This document shows, in pieces, positions 35,370-42,330 of a stretch of 42,330 nt of DNA (position 1 is the first letter of the stretch; each line of letters starts with the position of its first letter). Origin of the DNA: Deltaproteobacteria bacterium (GTDB lineage Bacteria; Myxococcota_A; Polyangia; Haliangiales; JADYYK01); the NCBI GenBank assembly GCA_020853705.1, contig JADYYK010000215.1, positions 1 through 42,330 on the forward strand, in the 5' to 3' direction. Under the pieces are notes generated by a model. It had not been told where the DNA came from. It saw nothing but the letters and a program-made list of their open reading frames with translations, and searched no databases. The position numbers were made by a program, and so were the translations under genes.

Positions 35370-36143
35370 ATGCTGGGGATGAGACTCGCAGTGGCTGTGG
35401 TCATCGGGCTGGCGCTGCACGGCTGCGCCCGCAAGGCGCGCCGGCCGGTGCCGCCGCCGGGCAACCTGGCCGGGGCCGACGGCGGGCCGCGCGCCAGCGA
35501 CGCCGCGACGCCGGCCGACGCCGCGCGGCCACCGGCGCCGCTGGTCGACGCCGCCGCGCCGCCGCCTCTCGATGCCGCCCGCCCCGACGCCGCCGACGCC
35601 AACGACCCCAGCGTCAGCCCGGCGCTGCGCGGCCTGCGCGAGGGGCTGGAGGACTCGCTCAACCTGCGCCGCGGGTTCGATCTTTCGGGCACCAGCGCCA
35701 CGCCCGACCGCACCCTGGCCCACCGCGCCTTCGACCAGGCCATCCGCGTCGATCTGGCCGCGCACATCGCCGACCTGCCCATGCCGGGCTCGCAGAAGCG
35801 CCTGGCCAGCATGAAGCCGATCGACGATCCAAAGGCGCGCCTGTCACAGGCGCTGGCACACATGGAGGCCATCGCCGCCGCCGCCACCACGCTGCGCGAG
35901 AACCAGCCCCAGTGCATGAGCGAGGGCTGCCCCGAGTGGGATCACTGCCTCATCAGCATGGACGGCTACACCAGCGCCCTGCTCGACGCCCTGCAGGAGC
36001 TCGTGGAGGCCGACGACGGCACCGGCTCCTACGCCGACGCCATGCGCGAGCTCGGCGCCATGTACGACGAAGGCTGCAGCCCCGACACCGGGGTGGACAT
36101 GCTCGAGGCGCTGACCGCGTTCGCACGCAACCCGCAGCTGTAG
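35370..36143 (+). CDS. Lipoprotein of unknown function
   Basis: The 257-residue protein begins MLGMRLAVAVVIGLALHGC (Cys 19). The start may be the second ATG at 35379. A long Ala/Pro/Asp-rich linker (about 25-85) precedes a helical domain. That domain contains MSEGCPEWDHCLISMDGYTSALLDALQELVEA and a final EGCSPDTGVDMLEALTAF, with three Cys that may form disulfides. No family recognised. It follows the PilZ gene by 37 bases on the same strand. Confidence 0.7.
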   Translation: MLGMRLAVAVVIGLALHGCARKARRPVPPPGNLAGADGGPRASDAATPADAARPPAPLVDAAAPPPLDAARPDAADANDPSVSPALRGLREGLEDSLNLRRGFDLSGTSATPDRTLAHRAFDQAIRVDLAAHIADLPMPGSQKRLASMKPIDDPKARLSQALAHMEAIAAAATTLRENQPQCMSEGCPEWDHCLISMDGYTSALLDALQELVEADDGTGSYADAMRELGAMYDEGCSPDTGVDMLEALTAFARNPQL

Positions 36144-36179
36144 CCGGCCGCCGCGGCTCAGCCGCGCCTCAGCCGCGCC

Positions 36180-38441
<2,262 letters not shown>

Positions 38442-38525
38442 GCTGCGCAGGGTACGCCCCCGGACCGCGGCAGGGAAGCGCGGCGTGGGCGTGGGCTTGA
38501 GGGTGCTTCAGGAAATCGGCTGGAT

Positions 38526-39409
38526 TCAGCGTGGCGCGCCCGCGGCGGCCTCCTCGGCCAGCACCGCCTCCAGCCCCTCGGCGAAGGTCGGGTAGTGCAG
38601 CGTGACGCCCAGCTCGGCACGCGCGCGCGCACGGGAGATGCGGCGGTTGCCGCGCAGCGACTCGTGCACCGCCTCGGCCGGCACGCTGGGCGCGGGCGGC
38701 AGGCCCAGGCGGGTCGCGACCAGGTCGGCGGCGGCGCGCGCGGTCATCGGCAGCGCGTCGGCGACGTTGAAGATGCGGCAGGTCGACGCCGGCGCCCCGG
38801 CGGCAGGCGCGGCGACGCAGCCGTCGCCCGCGGCCAGCGCGAACTGGGCCAGATCGTCGACATGAACGCGCGACACGAAGCTGCCGCCGTCGCCTGCGAC
38901 CCGATGTGCGCCCGCGCGCAGGCGCACGTGCAGGCCGCGACCGGGGCCATAGATCGCCGCGATGCGCAGCAGCGCCACCCGCAGCCCCGAGGCGGCCAGG
39001 GTGCGCTCGGCGGCCAGCCGCGCGGCGCCGCGCTCGGCGGCGGGCTCGACCGGGGTGTCCTCGGTGCACTCACCCGCGACCTCCAGCGGGTACACCGCGG
39101 TCGACCCCAGGTACACGCACGAGGTCACCTCGGCCGCCTGCAGCGCGGCGACGATGGCCGCGGTGGGCTCCTCCGGGGGGCCCGGCGGCACCGAGTGGAT
39201 GACGAAGGCGCAGCCGCGCAGCGCCGCCGCCAGCGCGGTGTGGTCGAGTGGATCGATGACACGGGCGTCGGCGCCCAGCGCGGCCAGCGCGGCGGCGCGC
39301 GCCGGCGACCGCGTCGTCACCACCGGCTGCGGCGCAGCTTCCAGGGCCAGCGCGCGCACGATCCGCTCGCCGGTGTAGCCACAGCCGACGATGCCGACGC
39401 GGGCCCGGC

Positions 39410-39413
<4 letters not shown>
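38526..39413 (-). CDS. NAD(P)-binding epimerase-like protein (extended SDR)
   Basis: The 295-residue protein starts at the ATG at 39413, overlapping the kinase stop (ATGA). RVGIVGCGYTGERIVRAL is the nucleotide loop, SCVYLGSTAVYPLEVAG carries the Ser/Thr region, and LRVALLRIAAIYGPGRGLH is a typical epimerase block. The Tyr-x3-Lys catalytic pair of classical members is not evident: the expected Lys is replaced in the GAARLAAERTLAAS helix. So the activity may differ, as in the YeeZ-like group of atypical SDRs. Co-translation with a kinase is probably due to operon packing. Confidence 0.8.
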
Positions 39414-41566
<2,153 letters not shown>

Positions 41567-41744
41567 GCGCGCGGCCACGATACCACCGACCGCCGTTGGC
41601 CACCGCCGCACCGCTGGGGACACGCAACCCGAGTAGCCGCCAGGCGGTCAGCCGACCCGCCACTCGCCGTGCCGCTTCGCGCGCATAACCCGCGAGAACT
41701 CGTTGTCACCCTGTCCGGCCCGCTTCCTGCTGTGCGCTGGGCCC

Positions 41745-42330
41745 ATGCGTGATGTGACGTGGGCGCTGGTTCTGTGCCTGGCGACGGCCGGCTGCGCCAG
41801 CGAAGGTGAAGACGAGGTCCAGGACATCACCCTCGAGCAGGGCAAGGACGACGGCCAGGCCGCCGGCACGCTGCGCACCATCGCCAGCGCGCGCAACAGC
41901 CTGGAGGGCCCGTCCGATCTGGCCTTCAACCCGCGCGTCCCCGACGACCTCTGGGTCGTCAACCGCGACGACGACAGCACCGTCATCATCCACGGCGCCT
42001 CGCGCAACACCGGCCGGCGCACCGAGTACCGCCACGATGCCTATGCGGTGCACTTCATGGCCAACCCGATGGCCATCGATTTCGGCGCTGACGCCACCAC
42101 GTTCGGCGTGCCCGGCACCATGGGCACCTGCGGCGAGTCGCGCAACACCTACGGCCACACCGCGCCGCACAACGACTTCATGGGCCCCGTGCTGTGGTCG
42201 ACCGACCTGCGCATCTTCGCGCGCCAGGATCCCTACGGCCTCGGCTCACACATCGACATGATGCACGAGACCCCGCTGTGCATGGGCCTCGCGCACGAGA
42301 AGGCCAACGTGTTCTGGGCCGTCGGCGGCC
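41745..42330 (+). CDS. Lipoprotein with beta-propeller-like repeats (3' end outside window)
   Basis: The frame opens with MRDVTWALVLCLATAGC, a lipoprotein signal (Cys 17), and stays open to the window end (195 codons). An acidic spacer (EGEDEVQDITLEQGKDDGQ) leads to SARNSLEGPSDLAFNPRVPDDLWVVNRDDDSTVII, typical of an NHL/propeller blade. His-rich segments such as HFMANPMAIDFG, TYGHTAPHNDFMGPVLW and HIDMMHETPLCMGLAHE follow. Probably a surface-exposed propeller protein. The kinase gene on the other strand starts 178 bases away. Confidence 0.75.
   Translation, partial: MRDVTWALVLCLATAGCASEGEDEVQDITLEQGKDDGQAAGTLRTIASARNSLEGPSDLAFNPRVPDDLWVVNRDDDSTVIIHGASRNTGRRTEYRHDAYAVHFMANPMAIDFGADATTFGVPGTMGTCGESRNTYGHTAPHNDFMGPVLWSTDLRIFARQDPYGLGSHIDMMHETPLCMGLAHEKANVFWAVGG

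Overview
The window is very GC-rich, densely coded DNA. It carries many lipoproteins with Ala/Pro/Ser linkers, three Hanks-type kinases or kinase-like proteins, a sigma-54 activator and many overlapping start/stop codons. This style fits a myxobacterium (Myxococcota), probably of the Haliangium/Kofleria/Polyangium kind; that placement is inferred from gene style, with no marker gene present. All calls come from reading motifs by eye; no database search was possible.

Layout. 0-6 kb: the 3' end of an HNH endonuclease gene, then a secreted lipoprotein resembling Fam20C/four-jointed kinases, two bases ahead of a protein that looks like the C-terminal domain of the eukaryotic endosomal protein SARA. 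A DUF998-like membrane protein, a TPR lipoprotein, a SnoaL-like protein and a pseudokinase follow. 6-7.4 kb: a divergent universal-stress/CBS pair. 7.4-13 kb: a minus-strand sulfur operon (persulfide dioxygenase, rhodanese, TauE/SafE-YeeE fusion, second YeeE half, Met-rich lipoprotein, AhpD-like protein). It has a good sigma-54 promoter and lies next to its probable sigma-54 activator.

13-23.5 kb: the redox heart of the window. Four overlapping minus-strand genes encode an acidic-tailed and a basic-tailed membrane protein, an ApbE flavin transferase and a ferric-reductase-like membrane protein. Beside them a membrane-anchored Fe-S/FAD oxidoreductase is divergent from a four-gene plus-strand operon: a histidine-containing membrane protein, a 36-CXXCH cytochrome, a 5-CXXCH lipoprotein cytochrome and a candidate outer-membrane beta-barrel. 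I infer an electron route from the cytoplasm or quinone pool across both membranes, an unfamiliar type of porin-cytochrome extracellular electron transfer system. A FrnE-like thiol oxidoreductase follows.

23.5-32.7 kb: a DUF4157 (eCIS-associated) protein, a kinase with a TPR-like tail, a 15-codon peptide gene directly before a radical SAM/SPASM enzyme (a probable minimal RiPP locus), two lipoproteins and a Uma2-type nuclease. 32.8-34.8 kb: a tiny genomic island at tRNA-Phe. A 51-bp perfect repeat of the 3' part of the tRNA bounds about 1.9 kb holding a toxin-antitoxin pair and small overlapping genes, with no integrase. 34.9-42.3 kb: a PilZ protein, a lipoprotein, the malic enzyme MaeB, an epimerase-like protein, a canonical kinase and the 5' part of a lipoprotein gene cut by the window end.
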